A DNA stretch of 64,000 nucleotides from Pandoraea sp. PE-S2T-3 (GCF_002179965.1 NZ_NGUQ01000018.1:124001-188000), one strand, 5' to 3'; positions 27,974 to 38,074 are shown, counted from the stretch's first letter. Translations and numbers: made by a program. Notes: generated by a model not told the origin, from the letters alone.

Positions 27974-28224
27974 ACAAACCAAGATAGCGCTTTAAGTTCA
28001 ACAACTTACACAAAAATCCATGTTCGGACTGCCCTGCTCGCTAGAGCCTTTTGCCTAAATTTAGGGTTTTTCCCCCTGAAAACCCGATCAAAAAAGCGCC
28101 AATATTGCGACGCAACAACTCAGACCGCCCGGAGGTTGCCGGACGCGAGTCGGACGGCATCGTACGCACTATTGCGGAAGCCGCTACAATTTTTGCTTGA
28201 ACGAGAATTCGGGGTATCGAGATT

Positions 28225-28647
28225 ATGGAATGCAAGGTTAGCTGGATGGGCCAGGATGGCATGGCCTTCATCGCGGAAACAGGCAGTGGGCATATCGTCG
28301 CGATGGATGGAGCGCCGGAAGGCGGTGGCCGTAATCTGGCGCCGCGTCCGATGGAGATGCTGCTGGTCGGCACCGGAGGGTGCACCGCGTATGACGTGGT
28401 GATGATCCTCAAGAAGAGCCGCGCAGAGGTCAAGGATTGCAGCGTCACGCTCAAGGCCGAGCGCGCCAGCGAAGACCCCAAGATCTTCACGAAGATTCAC
28501 TTCCACTTCACCGTGACGGGGCGCAACCTGAACCCGGCCACCGTCGAGCGCGCCGTGACGCTCTCGCACGACAAGTACTGCTCGGCGTCGATCATGCTCG
28601 CCAAGACGGCCGAACTCACGCACAGCGTGGAAATCGTCGAAGGCTGA
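28225..28647 (+). CDS. OsmC family protein
   Basis: A 140-residue OsmC/Ohr-like protein. The two reactive cysteines are in VGTGGCTAYDVV and DKYCSASIML, the pair that reduces organic or fatty-acid hydroperoxides with lipoyl partners. Its sequence is closer to the YhfA-type subgroup than to Ohr. A -10-like TACAAT lies 35 bp upstream. It is divergent from the candidate sRNA and convergent with rnpB over a shared terminator. Confidence 0.92.
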   Translation: MECKVSWMGQDGMAFIAETGSGHIVAMDGAPEGGGRNLAPRPMEMLLVGTGGCTAYDVVMILKKSRAEVKDCSVTLKAERASEDPKIFTKIHFHFTVTGRNLNPATVERAVTLSHDKYCSASIMLAKTAELTHSVEIVEG

Positions 28648-28714
28648 GGCCGCAGGGCGCGAGCGATTACCGTCGCGCCTGCCACGCCTTGGAAGGCCGC
28701 GTCGCAGAAAGACA

Positions 28715-28738
28715 AAAGGCTCCCTCACGGGAGCCTTT
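28715..28738. terminator. Terminator shared by osmC and rnpB
   Basis: AAAGGCTCCC (28715-28724) and GGGAGCCTTT (28729-28738) form a 10-bp stem with loop TCAC. On the minus strand it is followed by TTTTG, ending RNase P RNA; on plus it follows osmC. Confidence 0.88.
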
Positions 28739-28751
28739 CGCTTTTGTATCG

Positions 28752-29166
<415 letters not shown>

Positions 29167-29213
29167 CGAAGTGTATCACGCGCGCGCCTTTCCCCACGCC
29201 CGACCGCCCCGGA

Positions 29214-30068
29214 TTACCGCGCCTGCGGCTGCCCTGCGGGCAAATCGGCCCGGCGCCCCGGGCGAAACACCGACGTGTCGTTGTAATAGTCTCGATCGCC
29301 GTTCGCCGGCCACCACCCCGGGATGCCCAGTATCGGCAATGGTGCGAAATCGCGCGGCGTGAAAGGAATATCGGCGAGCCCCGGTGCCAGCCGGGCGTCG
29401 AGCCAGTCGAGGCGCTCGGCAGGTGTCAGTCGGAAGTAATCGACCGGCACATCGACAATCCATGCATGCGCCGTGATCGCCTTATAGGGCACGACCAGCT
29501 TCTCCAGCAAAGCGTGCCCGAAGGGCTGCACCTCGCAGGCACGTCCCCAATCCGCGCGGCGCGTGACGAACAGGGTCTGCCAGTCGAAGCCGCGCAGCGC
29601 AGCGCCCAATGCCGGGTCGCTACAGGCAAAGATGACGGCGTTCTCGTCGAACAAGGTCGCCGCGTCGCGGGTTGCCCCACGGGTGGCCTGCACGCCATCG
29701 GCTGCAATGGCGGTGGCTTGCCGGGCGTTGAGCGCCGCCTTGCTGCGCGGGTAGGCCAGCCAAATCAGCGCATTGAAGAAGTCATGCAGATTGGGGCGGG
29801 TCGGCACGCCGCCGGTCGCGGCGATGAAGGCTTCGTAAGCCGTCCCTTCCGGCAAATCCCCTTGTGCGACGAAGCACAACGGTTTGCCGTGCCCGCTGAC
29901 CTGAGCGGCCGCCCTCGCCAGTGAAGACAGCGCCACTCGCCAGTCGCCGCTGGCGAGCGCGCCCTGCCCGTGCGCCCTCACCGCGGCAAACCATGGTTGC
30001 GGCCAGTCGATATCCGGCAACGCCCCCGCCGTGTGCGGTTGGGTCGTCACGGGCAACGCAGACAGCAT
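29214..30068 (-). CDS. DUF3025 domain protein
   Basis: A 284-residue protein with the family signature RPNLHDFFNALIWLAYP and SKAALNARQ, then VIFACSDPALG, PFGHALLEKL and the C-terminal LPILGIPGWWPANGDRDYY. The DUF3025 family is widespread in beta- and gamma-proteobacteria and has no known biochemical role. It begins 15 bp after the pyrC stop, so it is probably co-transcribed with dihydroorotase. No membrane segment or signal is seen. No function is offered. Confidence 0.85.
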   Translation of the reverse strand: MLSALPVTTQPHTAGALPDIDWPQPWFAAVRAHGQGALASGDWRVALSSLARAAAQVSGHGKPLCFVAQGDLPEGTAYEAFIAATGGVPTRPNLHDFFNALIWLAYPRSKAALNARQATAIAADGVQATRGATRDAATLFDENAVIFACSDPALGAALRGFDWQTLFVTRRADWGRACEVQPFGHALLEKLVVPYKAITAHAWIVDVPVDYFRLTPAERLDWLDARLAPGLADIPFTPRDFAPLPILGIPGWWPANGDRDYYNDTSVFRPGRRADLPAGQPQAR

Positions 30069-30083
30069 CTACGACGCCCTGCC

Positions 30084-31121
30084 TCAGCCCTTGAGCTTCC
30101 AGCCGATGACTTCGCCACCACGCAGCGGCACGACGGTCGCGTCGCCCATCGGCAGCTCGGCCGGCAGTTCCCAGTCTTCGCGCACCAGCGTGATTTTGTC
30201 GGCGTTGCGCGGCAGTTCGTAGAAGTCCGGGCCGTGGAAGCTGGCAAATCCTTCGAGCTTGTCGAGCGCGCCCGCGTTGTCGAACGCTTCTGCGTACAAC
30301 TCCACCGCGTGCAGGGCGGTGTAGCAACCGGCGCAGCCGCAAGCCATTTCCTTCGCGCCACGGGCGTGCGGGGCGCTATCCGTGCCCAGGAAGAAGCGTG
30401 CGCTGCCCGACGTGGCGGCCTTGACCAGCGCTTCACGGTGGATTTCGCGCTTGAGCACCGGCAGGCAGTAGTAATGCGGACGGATGCCGCCGGTGAAGAT
30501 CGCATTGCGGTTGTACAGCAGGTGGTGCGCAGTGATCGTGGCGCCGATGGGGCCTTCGGCCTCGGCGACGTACTCGGCGGCATCCTTCGTGGTGATGTGC
30601 TCGAACACTACCTTGAGTGCCGGGAAATCACGGCGCAGCGGCTTCATCACGCGGTCGATGAAGACCTTTTCGCGATCGAAGATATCGATATCCGAACTCG
30701 TCACTTCGCCGTGCACGAGCAGCGGCATGCCGACTTCCTGCATGGCTTCGAGCGCGCCGCGGCACTTGGCCAGATCGGTCACGCCGGCGTCCGAATTCGT
30801 CGTGGCGCCTGCCGGGTACAGCTTCACGCCGTGCACGAAACCCGACGCCTTGGCGCGACGGATCTCGTCACCGGGAGTGTTGTCGGTGAGATACAACGTC
30901 ATGAGCGGCTCGAACGTGTTGCCGGCCGGGCGTGCCGCCAGAATGCGCTCGCGGTAGGCGGCGGCATGCTCGGTGGTGGTGACCGGCGGCTTGAGGTTCG
31001 GCATGATGATCGCGCGGCCGAACTGGCGGGCGCTGTCGGGCAGCACGCTCTTGAGCACGGCGCCATCGCGCACGTGCAGGTGCCAGTCATCGGGACGGGT
31101 GATAGTCAGTTCGGTGGTCAT
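30084..31121 (-). CDS. pyrC: Dihydroorotase
   Basis: PyrC cyclises carbamoyl-aspartate to dihydroorotate in pyrimidine synthesis. The 345-residue class II enzyme shows the metal-binding HxH in [10 protein letters not shown] (H14, H16), the carboxylated lysine in [15 protein letters not shown], histidines in VFEHITT and [11 protein letters not shown], and the aspartate in LGTDSAPH. Length matches E. coli PyrC (348). A DUF3025 gene follows directly. Confidence 0.97.
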   Translation of the reverse strand: MTTELTITRPDDWHLHVRDGAVLKSVLPDSARQFGRAIIMPNLKPPVTTTEHAAAYRERILAARPAGNTFEPLMTLYLTDNTPGDEIRRAKASGFVHGVKLYPAGATTNSDAGVTDLAKCRGALEAMQEVGMPLLVHGEVTSSDIDIFDREKVFIDRVMKPLRRDFPALKVVFEHITTKDAAEYVAEAEGPIGATITAHHLLYNRNAIFTGGIRPHYYCLPVLKREIHREALVKAATSGSARFFLGTDSAPHARGAKEMACGCAGCYTALHAVELYAEAFDNAGALDKLEGFASFHGPDFYELPRNADKITLVREDWELPAELPMGDATVVPLRGGEVIGWKLKG

Positions 31122-31295
31122 GATCGGTTCCGGGGCTGCTGGGCCGTGCCGGCGGGTGGGGCGTCGGCGCGACGAACTTTTTAGGACGGGAATGTACGTG
31201 CACAGGGGCCGGTGCTATGCTTGTGCAACCCCATATTGTAACGGCAGCTGCGCACTGACACGACGTGAGCTGCCAATCAGAGATTTGCCCGCCCC

Positions 31296-32126
31296 ATGTG
31301 CCAACTGCTTGGAATGAATTGCGCAGAACCGACCGACATCACGTTCTCATTTACCGGTTTTGCGGCGCGCGGGGGCGGCACTGACCATCATGCCGACGGC
31401 TGGGGTATCGCCTTCTTCGAAGACAAAGCCTGCCGGCTCTTCATCGATCATCAGGCCGCTGCCAATTCGCCCATCGCCGAACTGGTGAAGAAATACCCCA
31501 TCAAGTCGAAAAACGTCATCGCGCATATCCGCAAGGCGACGCAAGGTATCGTTGAGCTGGAGAACTGCCATCCGTTCCAGCGCGAACTGTGGGGACGTCA
31601 CTGGATCTTCGCGCACAACGGCGACCTGCACGATTACGACCCGTTCCTCTCCGGCGTGTACCAGCCGGTCGGCACCACCGACAGCGAGCGCGCCTTCTGC
31701 GACATCATGCAGGGCCTGCGCAAGCGCTTCCCCGGTTCGCAACCGCCGCTCGACGAGCTGTTCCACGCCGTCGAAGACATCACACGCACGATCACCCGCC
31801 ACGGCGTGTTCAACTTCGTGCTCTCGAACGGACAGGCCCTGATTGCCCATTGCTCGACCAAACTGCACTTCATCGCCCGTCAGTGGCCGTTCGCCAAGGC
31901 GCACCTGATCGATGCCGACTGGGAAATCGACTTCGCCAAGTTCACCACGCCGGCCGACCGCGTGGCCGTCATCGCGACGGTACCGCTGACTGACAACGAA
32001 GTCTGGACGACCTTCGAACCGGGCGAGTTGATTCTGTTCGAAAACGGCGCCCCGACGCAGCGCGCCGTCGTCCCGATTCCGGAAGCCGTGCGCCTGCGCA
32101 ACGCGCAGAACACCGCCTGCCAGTAA
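31296..32126 (+). CDS. Class II glutamine amidotransferase (YafJ-like)
   Basis: A 276-residue Ntn-type amidotransferase domain without a synthase partner. The nucleophile is Cys2 after removal of Met (MCQLLGMN). Other pocket residues are in HHADGWGIAFF, VIAHIRKATQG, FAHNGDLHDYD and VGTTDSERAFC. E. coli YafJ is the nearest familiar relative. It presumably hydrolyses glutamine or a gamma-glutamyl compound; the acceptor is unknown. It is divergent from pyrC and followed by an intrinsic terminator. Confidence 0.9.
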   Translation: MCQLLGMNCAEPTDITFSFTGFAARGGGTDHHADGWGIAFFEDKACRLFIDHQAAANSPIAELVKKYPIKSKNVIAHIRKATQGIVELENCHPFQRELWGRHWIFAHNGDLHDYDPFLSGVYQPVGTTDSERAFCDIMQGLRKRFPGSQPPLDELFHAVEDITRTITRHGVFNFVLSNGQALIAHCSTKLHFIARQWPFAKAHLIDADWEIDFAKFTTPADRVAVIATVPLTDNEVWTTFEPGELILFENGAPTQRAVVPIPEAVRLRNAQNTACQ

Positions 32127-32161
32127 GCCTCCGGTGCGTCTCGTGCGCACCGAGCGGCCAT

Positions 32162-32191
32162 AAAAAAAGCGTGCCCGAGGGCACGCTTTTT
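32162..32191. terminator. Terminator between YafJ-like gene and gltL
   Basis: AAAAAGCGTGCCC (32164-32176) is mirrored by GGGCACGCTTTTT (32179-32191). A- and T-runs on both sides make it a bidirectional terminator for convergent genes. Confidence 0.92.
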
Positions 32192-32265
32192 CGTTGCTGC
32201 GAGTACTTCGAACCGTACAGCAGCGCGTCGCCTTGCAGGCTGACGCGCCGTGCCGTGCCCCGAGT

Positions 32266-32991
32266 TCAGTGCAGGATCTTGGCCAGGAAGTCCTTGGCGC
32301 GATCCGACTTCGGGTTGTCGAAGAACTCTTCCTTCTTGTCGTCTTCGACGATCAGGCCCTGATCCATGAAGATCACGCGATTGGCGACCTTCTTGGCGAA
32401 GCCCATTTCGTGCGTAACCACCATCATGGTCATGCCTTCGTGCGCCAATTCGACCATCACGTCGAGCACTTCATTGATCATTTCCGGATCGAGTGCCGAC
32501 GTCGGCTCGTCGAACAACATGGCGATCGGGTCCATGCACAGGGCACGGGCAATCGCGACACGCTGCTGTTGACCGCCCGACAACTGGCCCGGGAACTTGT
32601 GTGCATGCGCCTTCAGGCCCACGCGCTCAAGCAGCTTCAGACCCTTGTCGTTGGCTTCGTCCTTGCGGCGGCCGAGCACCTTGATCTGTGCGAGCGTCAG
32701 GTTTTCGGTAATCGACAGATGCGGGAACAGTTCGAAGTGCTGGAACACCATGCCCACGCGCGAGCGGAGCTTGGCCAGGTTCGTCTTGGGGTCTGCGACC
32801 GAGGTGCCGTCGACGATGATCTCGCCTTGCTGGATCGGCTCGAGACCGTTGACGGTCTTGATGAGCGTGGACTTGCCCGAACCCGACGGGCCGCACACCA
32901 CCACGACTTCACCCTTCTTGACTTCAGTGGAACAGTCCGTGAGCACCTGGAACTGGCCGTACCACTTGGAGACGTTTTTGAGGGAAATCAT
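32266..32991 (-). CDS. gltL: Glutamate/aspartate ABC transporter ATPase
   Basis: A 241-residue polar amino-acid ABC ATPase. It shows Walker [11 protein letters not shown]-loop [10 protein letters not shown], signature [15 protein letters not shown] and Walker [12 protein letters not shown]. It is last of gltI-gltJ-gltK-gltL; its ATG overlaps the gltK stop (ATGA). Specificity is inferred from the GltI-like binding protein and the nearby glutamate dehydrogenase. Confidence 0.93.
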   Translation of the reverse strand: MISLKNVSKWYGQFQVLTDCSTEVKKGEVVVVCGPSGSGKSTLIKTVNGLEPIQQGEIIVDGTSVADPKTNLAKLRSRVGMVFQHFELFPHLSITENLTLAQIKVLGRRKDEANDKGLKLLERVGLKAHAHKFPGQLSGGQQQRVAIARALCMDPIAMLFDEPTSALDPEMINEVLDVMVELAHEGMTMMVVTHEMGFAKKVANRVIFMDQGLIVEDDKKEEFFDNPKSDRAKDFLAKILH

Positions 32992-33668
32992 TTCGCCAAC
33001 CTCTTTTGAAGACGTTTAACCAACATCGAAACCGTGAAGCAGATCACAAAGTAGACCGCCCCGGCAAACACAATCATTGCGGGCAATGTGCCATCGCGCT
33101 GACCCACCTGGTACGACATTCCGAAGAAGTCGGACAGGGCGATCGCATACACGAGCGACGTATCCTGGAACAAGATGATGCCCTGCGTGAGCAGCAACGG
33201 CACCATATTGCGGAAGGCCTGCGGCAGCACCACGAGACCCATTGCCTGCCAGTACGACATACCGAGCGCAAACGCTGCCGACAACTGGCCGCGCGACACG
33301 CTCTGAATACCGGCGCGAATGATTTCCGAATAATACGCTGCTTCAAACAGCGAGAAGGCGACGAGCGCCGAGACCATCCGGATGTCCCACGTGGGCGGCA
33401 CGTCGAGCAACGAGCGCAGCACCTGCGGCACGATCAGGAAGAACCACAGCAGCACCATCAGCAGCGGGATCGAGCGGAACACGTTCACGTAAAGATCCGC
33501 GAACCACTTCAACGCCGCCACGCCCGACAGACGCATCATCGCGAGCAATGTGCCCCACACGATGCCCACGATCACGGCGAGCGCCGTGATCTGCAACGTG
33601 GTGACCATGCCCTTGACCAACAGGGGCCACGCGTCTACCACGCCGCCCCAAGCGAAGATCTCACCCAT
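32988..33668 (-). CDS. gltK: Glutamate/aspartate ABC transporter permease GltK
   Basis: A 226-residue inner-membrane permease of the HisM/GltK type with about five helices. It has the typical [13 protein letters not shown] start and the EAA-loop region [20 protein letters not shown]. The ATG at 33668 shares its A with the gltJ stop (TAATG), so translation is coupled; the longer 242-residue frame is not supported. Confidence 0.93.
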   Translation of the reverse strand: MGEIFAWGGVVDAWPLLVKGMVTTLQITALAVIVGIVWGTLLAMMRLSGVAALKWFADLYVNVFRSIPLLMVLLWFFLIVPQVLRSLLDVPPTWDIRMVSALVAFSLFEAAYYSEIIRAGIQSVSRGQLSAAFALGMSYWQAMGLVVLPQAFRNMVPLLLTQGIILFQDTSLVYAIALSDFFGMSYQVGQRDGTLPAMIVFAGAVYFVICFTVSMLVKRLQKRLAK

Positions 33669-34408
33669 TATTTGCCCCCGATGTAGCCCGGCAGGCGGGT
33701 CTTCGTTTCGAGCCAACGCATGAACGTGAGCACGACGATGTTGATGATCATGTAGGCAACCGTCACGGCGATGAACGACTCGTAGCTATGCGCCGTGTAG
33801 TCGATCAGTTGCTTGCCCTGGCCGGTCAGTTCGAGCAGGTTCACTGTCGAGATCACGGCCGAGTTCTTGAAGATGTTGACGAATTCCGAGGTAATCGGCG
33901 GGATCACCACGCGGAAAGCCACCGGCAGCAGCACGAAGCGGTACGTCTGCGGCAGCGTGAGCCCCATGGCCAGACCGGCATTCTTCTGACCCTTGGGCAG
34001 CGAATTGATACCGGAACGCACCTGTTCACACACGCGGGCGGCCGTAAAGAGACCCAGGCCAATCACGCCGGTGAGCAGCGAGACGTTCGCCGGATTGAGC
34101 GAGAACAGCCACTGGCGGATCGCTTCCGGGAGGAAGTCGGGCGCCACGTAGTACCAGAAGAACAACTGCACCAGCAACGGGATGTTTCGGAACAGCTCGA
34201 CGTACCCCGCCGCGAAGCCCGAGATCCACTTATTGGGAACGGTGCGCATCACGCCGAGCACGGAGCCGACGATCAACGCGATGATCCAGCCGCCGAGGCC
34301 GACTTCAAGCGTGAGCTTGAAGCCCGAGAGCAGCCACCCGAAATAGGTGCTGTTCTCACCGGTCGCTACCGGCTGGAAGAAAAAACTGAAATCGAGACCG
34401 AGAGCCAT
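33668..34408 (-). CDS. gltJ: Glutamate/aspartate ABC transporter permease GltJ
   Basis: A 246-residue permease with [16 protein letters not shown] and the EAA motif [20 protein letters not shown] (20 residues). It forms the membrane channel with GltK. The start at 34408 follows a GGGGAGATC ribosome site. It is separated from gltI by 107 bases containing a terminator-like hairpin. Confidence 0.93.
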   Translation of the reverse strand: MALGLDFSFFFQPVATGENSTYFGWLLSGFKLTLEVGLGGWIIALIVGSVLGVMRTVPNKWISGFAAGYVELFRNIPLLVQLFFWYYVAPDFLPEAIRQWLFSLNPANVSLLTGVIGLGLFTAARVCEQVRSGINSLPKGQKNAGLAMGLTLPQTYRFVLLPVAFRVVIPPITSEFVNIFKNSAVISTVNLLELTGQGKQLIDYTAHSYESFIAVTVAYMIINIVVLTFMRWLETKTRLPGYIGGK

Positions 34409-34435
34409 GATCTCCCCTTTTCTACTTGTCTTGCT

Positions 34436-34469
34436 TAAAAAGAAGCGGAAGGATGACTCCTTCCGCTTC
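34436..34469 (-). terminator. Attenuator-type hairpin between gltI and gltJ
   Basis: GAAGCGGAAGGA (34442-34453) and TCCTTCCGCTTC (34458-34469) form a perfect 12-bp stem with a 4-base loop. On the minus strand TTTTT follows. It sits inside the operon, so partial termination should make gltI mRNA more abundant than permease mRNA. Confidence 0.85.
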
Positions 34470-34515
34470 GGCATTACTTACTGATCATGCTCAGCGTTGC
34501 GATAAGCCACAAGGC

Positions 34516-35424
34516 TTACTTGGCAGGCGTCACGTCAGCGCTGTCGTTCGGCGCCTTCCACAGTGCGGCCATTTCAGCCGACGGCGGGAAGTCCATGTTC
34601 GTGCCGTTCAACGCCGGGATCGGCGACTGGAACCACTTCTTGTAGTCCGTGAAAGCCTTGCCCGACTTCTGGTAGTTGGCCACAGCCGTGTCCACCACCT
34701 TCTTGAAGCCCGGATCGTCCTTGCGCATCATGCAGCCGTACGCTTCGTACGATTGCGGCTTGCCGACGATGGTGTAGTCCTTGGCATCCTTGAACTTGGC
34801 GCGCTCACCGGCGAGCAGGGCGTCATCCATCATGAACGCAACGGCACGGCCTTGATGCAGCGTGATTGCTGCCTCGCCGTGATCCTTCGCGCTGATGATG
34901 TTCATGCCCATGTTCTTGTCCTGATTCATCTGACGCAGCAGACGCTCAGAGGTCGTACCGGCGGTGGTCACGACGTTCTTGCCCTTCAGATCGTCGAAAT
35001 CCTTCACGCCCGAGCTGTTCTTGGTCAGCAGGCGCGTACCGATGATGAAGAAGGTGTTCGAGAATGCCGCTTGCTTCTGGCGCTCGGCATTGTTGGTGGT
35101 CGAACCGCACTCGATATCGATCGTGCCGTTTTGCACCAGCGGAATACGGTTCTGCGACGTGATCGGGGTCTGCTTCGCGTCGAGCTTCGTGAGCTTCAGT
35201 TCTTTCTTGACTTCATCGACGATGGCCATCGCGACATCGTTCGCGTAACCAACGACATTATGGTTGTTGTCATAGAACGAGAACGGGATCGACGACTCCC
35301 GGTTACCCAGCGAAATCACGCCGGTGTCCTTGATCTTCTTGAGCGTACCGCTTTCCTGCGCTTGTGCAGCACCTGCCATCAGGCCCACACAACACAACGC
35401 CAATGCAATTTTCGAGAGGGTCAT
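34516..35424 (-). CDS. gltI: Glutamate/aspartate-binding periplasmic protein
   Basis: A 302-residue solute-binding protein of family 3. The signal peptide is residues 1-22 (KIALALCCVGLMAGAAQA, cleavage after AQA). Mature motifs include NRESSIPFSFYD, GYANDVAMAIVD, VGKPQSYEAYGCM and the ligand-binding region DIECGSTTNNAERQ. It resembles E. coli GltI, which binds glutamate and aspartate. It heads gltIJKL. The upstream gap holds two dyads that may be operators. The ATG at 35424 has an AAGGAGACC ribosome site. Confidence 0.93.
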   Translation of the reverse strand: MTLSKIALALCCVGLMAGAAQAQESGTLKKIKDTGVISLGNRESSIPFSFYDNNHNVVGYANDVAMAIVDEVKKELKLTKLDAKQTPITSQNRIPLVQNGTIDIECGSTTNNAERQKQAAFSNTFFIIGTRLLTKNSSGVKDFDDLKGKNVVTTAGTTSERLLRQMNQDKNMGMNIISAKDHGEAAITLHQGRAVAFMMDDALLAGERAKFKDAKDYTIVGKPQSYEAYGCMMRKDDPGFKKVVDTAVANYQKSGKAFTDYKKWFQSPIPALNGTNMDFPPSAEMAALWKAPNDSADVTPAK

Positions 35425-35488
35425 TCCTTGGTCTCCTTGGCACAAAACGAATGCATTTTAGCACTGCAATTGCCTGTTTTTTTATTCT

Positions 35489-35539
35489 CGAATGTTCGGA
35501 ACGTACGTCTTTTTTGACGCATTTCGCCCCGAACATTCG
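35489..35539. promoter_or_regulatory. Pair of CGAA-N2-TTCG dyads upstream of gltI
   Basis: CGAATGTTCGG (35489-35499) and its exact inverse CCGAACATTCG (35529-35539) lie 40 bp apart centre to centre. Each is itself a dyad (CGAA/TTCG). They are 65-115 bp upstream of the gltI start, and four helical turns apart. This looks like a two-site operator for a dimeric regulator. As a plus-strand hairpin it would be followed by TTTTTT, but no plus gene ends here. Confidence 0.5.
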
Positions 35540-35589
35540 TTTTTTACGCATTAGTGCGTATTACTACTTAGAGCAAAAGCACCGCCAGA

Positions 35590-36879
35590 TCAGGGGTACA
35601 GGCCGCGCATCTCGCGCGCTTGCAGGATACGGCTACACGCCACAATGAATGCCGCCGTACGCAGCGACACCGAATGTTCCTGCGCCACGTGCCACACGCC
35701 GTCGAAGGCTTCGCGCATGATGCGCTCCAGACGGTGGTTGATCTCTTCCTCGGTCCAGAAGAAGCTCGAGAAGTCCTGCACCCATTCGAAGTACGACACA
35801 GTAACACCCCCGGCGTTGGCCACCACATCGGGCACCACCAGAATGTTCTTGGCACGCAGAATGTCGTCGGCCGCCGTCGTGGTCGGGCCGTTGGCGCCTT
35901 CCACCACGACCTTCGCACGAATCTTGTCGGCGTTCTTCTCGGTGATCTGGTTTTCCAGCGCTGCCGGGATCAGGAATTCGCAGTCGAGCGACCAGAATTC
36001 ATCGTCCTTGATGGTCTCGGCTGCCGGGAAACCGCCCACGCCGCCGGTTTCGGCCACGTGTTTGAGCAGGTTCGGCACATCGAGGCCATCCGACTTGTAG
36101 ATCGTACCGGTGTGATCTTGCACGCCGATGACATGCGCGCCGGCTTCCGCGAACAGGCGGGCCGCAATGCCGCCCACGTTGCCGAAGCCCTGCACGATCA
36201 CGCGCGAACCGCGCACGTCCATGCCCAGACGGCGGGCCGACTCGCAGCTCACCACGAACACGCCGCGGCCGGTCGCTTCGCGACGGCCCAGCGAGCCACC
36301 CAGCGAGATCGGCTTGCCGGTCACGACGCCCGTGGCCGTGGAGCCCTCGTTCATCGAGTACGTGTCCATCATCCACGCCATGATCTGCTCATTCGTGTTG
36401 ACGTCGGGTGCCGGAATGTCCTTCGTCGGCCCGATGATGATGTTGATTTCGCTGGTGTAACGACGCGTCAGGCGTTCGAGTTCGCCGCGCGAGAGCTTGC
36501 GCGGGTCGACGCGGATACCGCCCTTGGCGCCGCCGTACGGCACGTTCACTGCGGCGTTCTTGACCGACATCCAGGCCGACAGGGCCATGACTTCGGAGAG
36601 CGTGACGTCCTGGTGGAAACGCACACCGCCCTTGCCGGGACCGCGCGAGGTGTTGTGCTGGACGCGATAGCCCTCGAAGTGGGCGATGGTGCCGTTATCG
36701 AGTTCGATCGGGCAGTCGACGATCAGGATGCGCTTCGGGCGCTTGAGGGTTTCGACCCAACGCGAGAGGTTGCCCAGATAGGGCGTAACGCGGTCGACCT
36801 GTTGAAGATAGTTGCCCCAGGGGCCGAGATCATCGGCTTGGAGGTAGGAAGGCAAGGCGTGTTGTGACGATTGAGACAT
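35590..36879 (-). CDS. gdhA: Glutamate dehydrogenase (Glu/Leu/Phe/Val dehydrogenase family)
   Basis: A 429-residue GDH that interconverts glutamate with 2-oxoglutarate and ammonia. The catalytic lysine region is [13 protein letters not shown]; the dinucleotide fold has [16 protein letters not shown]. Upstream are [15 protein letters not shown] and, later, [15 protein letters not shown]. The length of about 430 and GudB/RocG-like sequence suggest the NAD-linked catabolic type rather than the 447-residue NADPH GDH of E. coli. The ATG at 36879 has GGAG 10 bases upstream. It is next to the glutamate transporter, with a LysR gene and LTTR-like box upstream. Confidence 0.94.
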   Translation of the reverse strand: MSQSSQHALPSYLQADDLGPWGNYLQQVDRVTPYLGNLSRWVETLKRPKRILIVDCPIELDNGTIAHFEGYRVQHNTSRGPGKGGVRFHQDVTLSEVMALSAWMSVKNAAVNVPYGGAKGGIRVDPRKLSRGELERLTRRYTSEINIIIGPTKDIPAPDVNTNEQIMAWMMDTYSMNEGSTATGVVTGKPISLGGSLGRREATGRGVFVVSCESARRLGMDVRGSRVIVQGFGNVGGIAARLFAEAGAHVIGVQDHTGTIYKSDGLDVPNLLKHVAETGGVGGFPAAETIKDDEFWSLDCEFLIPAALENQITEKNADKIRAKVVVEGANGPTTTAADDILRAKNILVVPDVVANAGGVTVSYFEWVQDFSSFFWTEEEINHRLERIMREAFDGVWHVAQEHSVSLRTAAFIVACSRILQAREMRGLYP

Positions 36880-36992
36880 CTCTGGATTCTCCGGCTTCAA
36901 TCAGCGCCGCACGCACACACCGTGCTTGCGACACGAATGGCAGGCACTTTACCTAGAGCCGCAAAGAACAATCCAATGCCGAATAAACATGC

Positions 36993-37015
36993 ATCTATGC
37001 GTTTCGTGCATAGAT
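36993..37015. promoter_or_regulatory. LysR-type regulator box upstream of gdhA
   Basis: ATCTATGC (36993-37000) is inverted as GCATAGAT (37008-37015) with a 7-base gap, a long dyad containing the T-N11-A pattern of LysR regulators. It lies about 115-135 bp upstream of gdhA and just after the stop of the LysR gene. Confidence 0.6.
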
Positions 37016-37023
37016 TACAAATC

Positions 37024-37980
37024 TCACCCTTTGACCTGATCGCGCACGGCCTGCCAGAACGCCTCGACGGCTTCGCGCTTGGCCTTCTCGCGGCGGTTGC
37101 TGGCGTCGGCGTAGGCCAGACGGTCGCGATAGAGCCGGATTTCCATATCGAGATGCCACGGCGCGGCAGTCTTGCCCGGTGGCGCGAGGTCGATCAGTTC
37201 CTCGCGGGCGACCGAGTCGACCACGGCGCTTTCCGGCAGAAACGCCACGCCGTGCCCCGCCAGCACCATGGCCTTGAGGGCCTCGGCCATGTCGGTCTCG
37301 TAGACCTTGTCGAAATGAGGCGGGCTGGTCGTGTCGCCAACCAGCAGGTCGGCCATGCGCCCGAGGTAGGCGTTCGACGTGTAGGCCAGATAAGGCACCG
37401 GCGCTTCCGCCGTGCCGGGGAGCTTGAAGCGCGCCCGCTTTTGCGGCGTCGGCGCGCTGTAGGGACTGAAGCGCTCACTGCCGAGCACGACCATCTCGTA
37501 GCGCGCCACGTCGAGCTGCAACGGCTGGCTGGGATGGTAGTAGCACATGAGCAGGTCACAGCCGCCGTCGGTCAGCGACATCGCTGCGTCGTGCACGTTG
37601 AGCGCCCGCAGACGGGTGCGCAACAGGCCGAGCCGCTTTTCCAGCGTCTTGAGCCAGCGCGGGAAGAACGTCATCGACAGCGTGTGCGGCACGGCAAAGT
37701 CGAGCACCGAATGGTCGGCAGAACGCTGCTCGCGCAGCAAGGCCCGCGCTTCCTGCGCTTGCGAGAGCAACGCGAGCGCCTGCTCGTAGAAGACTTCACC
37801 CGCAGGGGTGAGCCGGGTCGGATAGCTCGACCGGTCGATCAGCTCACTGCCGAGCCACGCCTCAAGGGCCTGAATGCGGCGCGAAAAGGCGGGCTGCGTC
37901 ACATGGCGCAACTCGGCCGAGCGGCTGAAACTGTGCGTCTTGGCGAGCGACACGAAGTCTTCGAGCCATTTGATTTCCAT
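37024..37980 (-). CDS. LysR-family transcriptional regulator
   Basis: A 318-residue LTTR. The N-terminal winged helix (about residues 1-60) has WLEDFVSLAKTHSFSRSAE, followed by VTQPAFSRRIQALE. The C-terminal effector domain (about 90-300) contains GHGVAFLPESAV. It is transcribed in the same direction as gdhA, 144 bp upstream, an arrangement unlike the usual divergent LTTR-target pair. A dyad in that gap supports gdhA as its target. The effector is unknown. Confidence 0.9.
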   Translation of the reverse strand: MEIKWLEDFVSLAKTHSFSRSAELRHVTQPAFSRRIQALEAWLGSELIDRSSYPTRLTPAGEVFYEQALALLSQAQEARALLREQRSADHSVLDFAVPHTLSMTFFPRWLKTLEKRLGLLRTRLRALNVHDAAMSLTDGGCDLLMCYYHPSQPLQLDVARYEMVVLGSERFSPYSAPTPQKRARFKLPGTAEAPVPYLAYTSNAYLGRMADLLVGDTTSPPHFDKVYETDMAEALKAMVLAGHGVAFLPESAVVDSVAREELIDLAPPGKTAAPWHLDMEIRLYRDRLAYADASNRREKAKREAVEAFWQAVRDQVKG

Positions 37981-38074
37981 GCGGAGCCCCCGGGGCTGAC
38001 GGTGTCAGCGCGCTAGTCTACTCAATCGCCCGCGCGCGCGACAGGGCCGCACCCAACGGTGAGGCGTCGGCCGC

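Larger units (their letters stand above)
27884..28224. other. AT-rich region upstream of the sRNA and osmC
   Basis: Between the divergent sRNA and osmC starts lies DNA much richer in AT than its surroundings. It contains the inverted half-sites GTGCGAA / TTCGCAC and a 12-bp palindrome CCTAAATTTAGG (28054-28065). For osmC there is a -10-like TACAAT at 28185-28190. An 88-codon frame overlapping the sRNA was not accepted as a gene. Confidence 0.5.

Noticed and set aside
27747-28013. 88-codon minus-strand frame overlapping the candidate sRNA
   Set aside because: It would cross the sRNA promoter and terminator, lacks a ribosome site, and its composition is unlike a protein of this genome.
35489-35550. 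Plus-strand terminator (11-bp stem then six T)
   Set aside because: The loop is 29 bases and no plus-strand gene ends here. A regulatory dyad pair is the better reading, although hairpin formation is not excluded.
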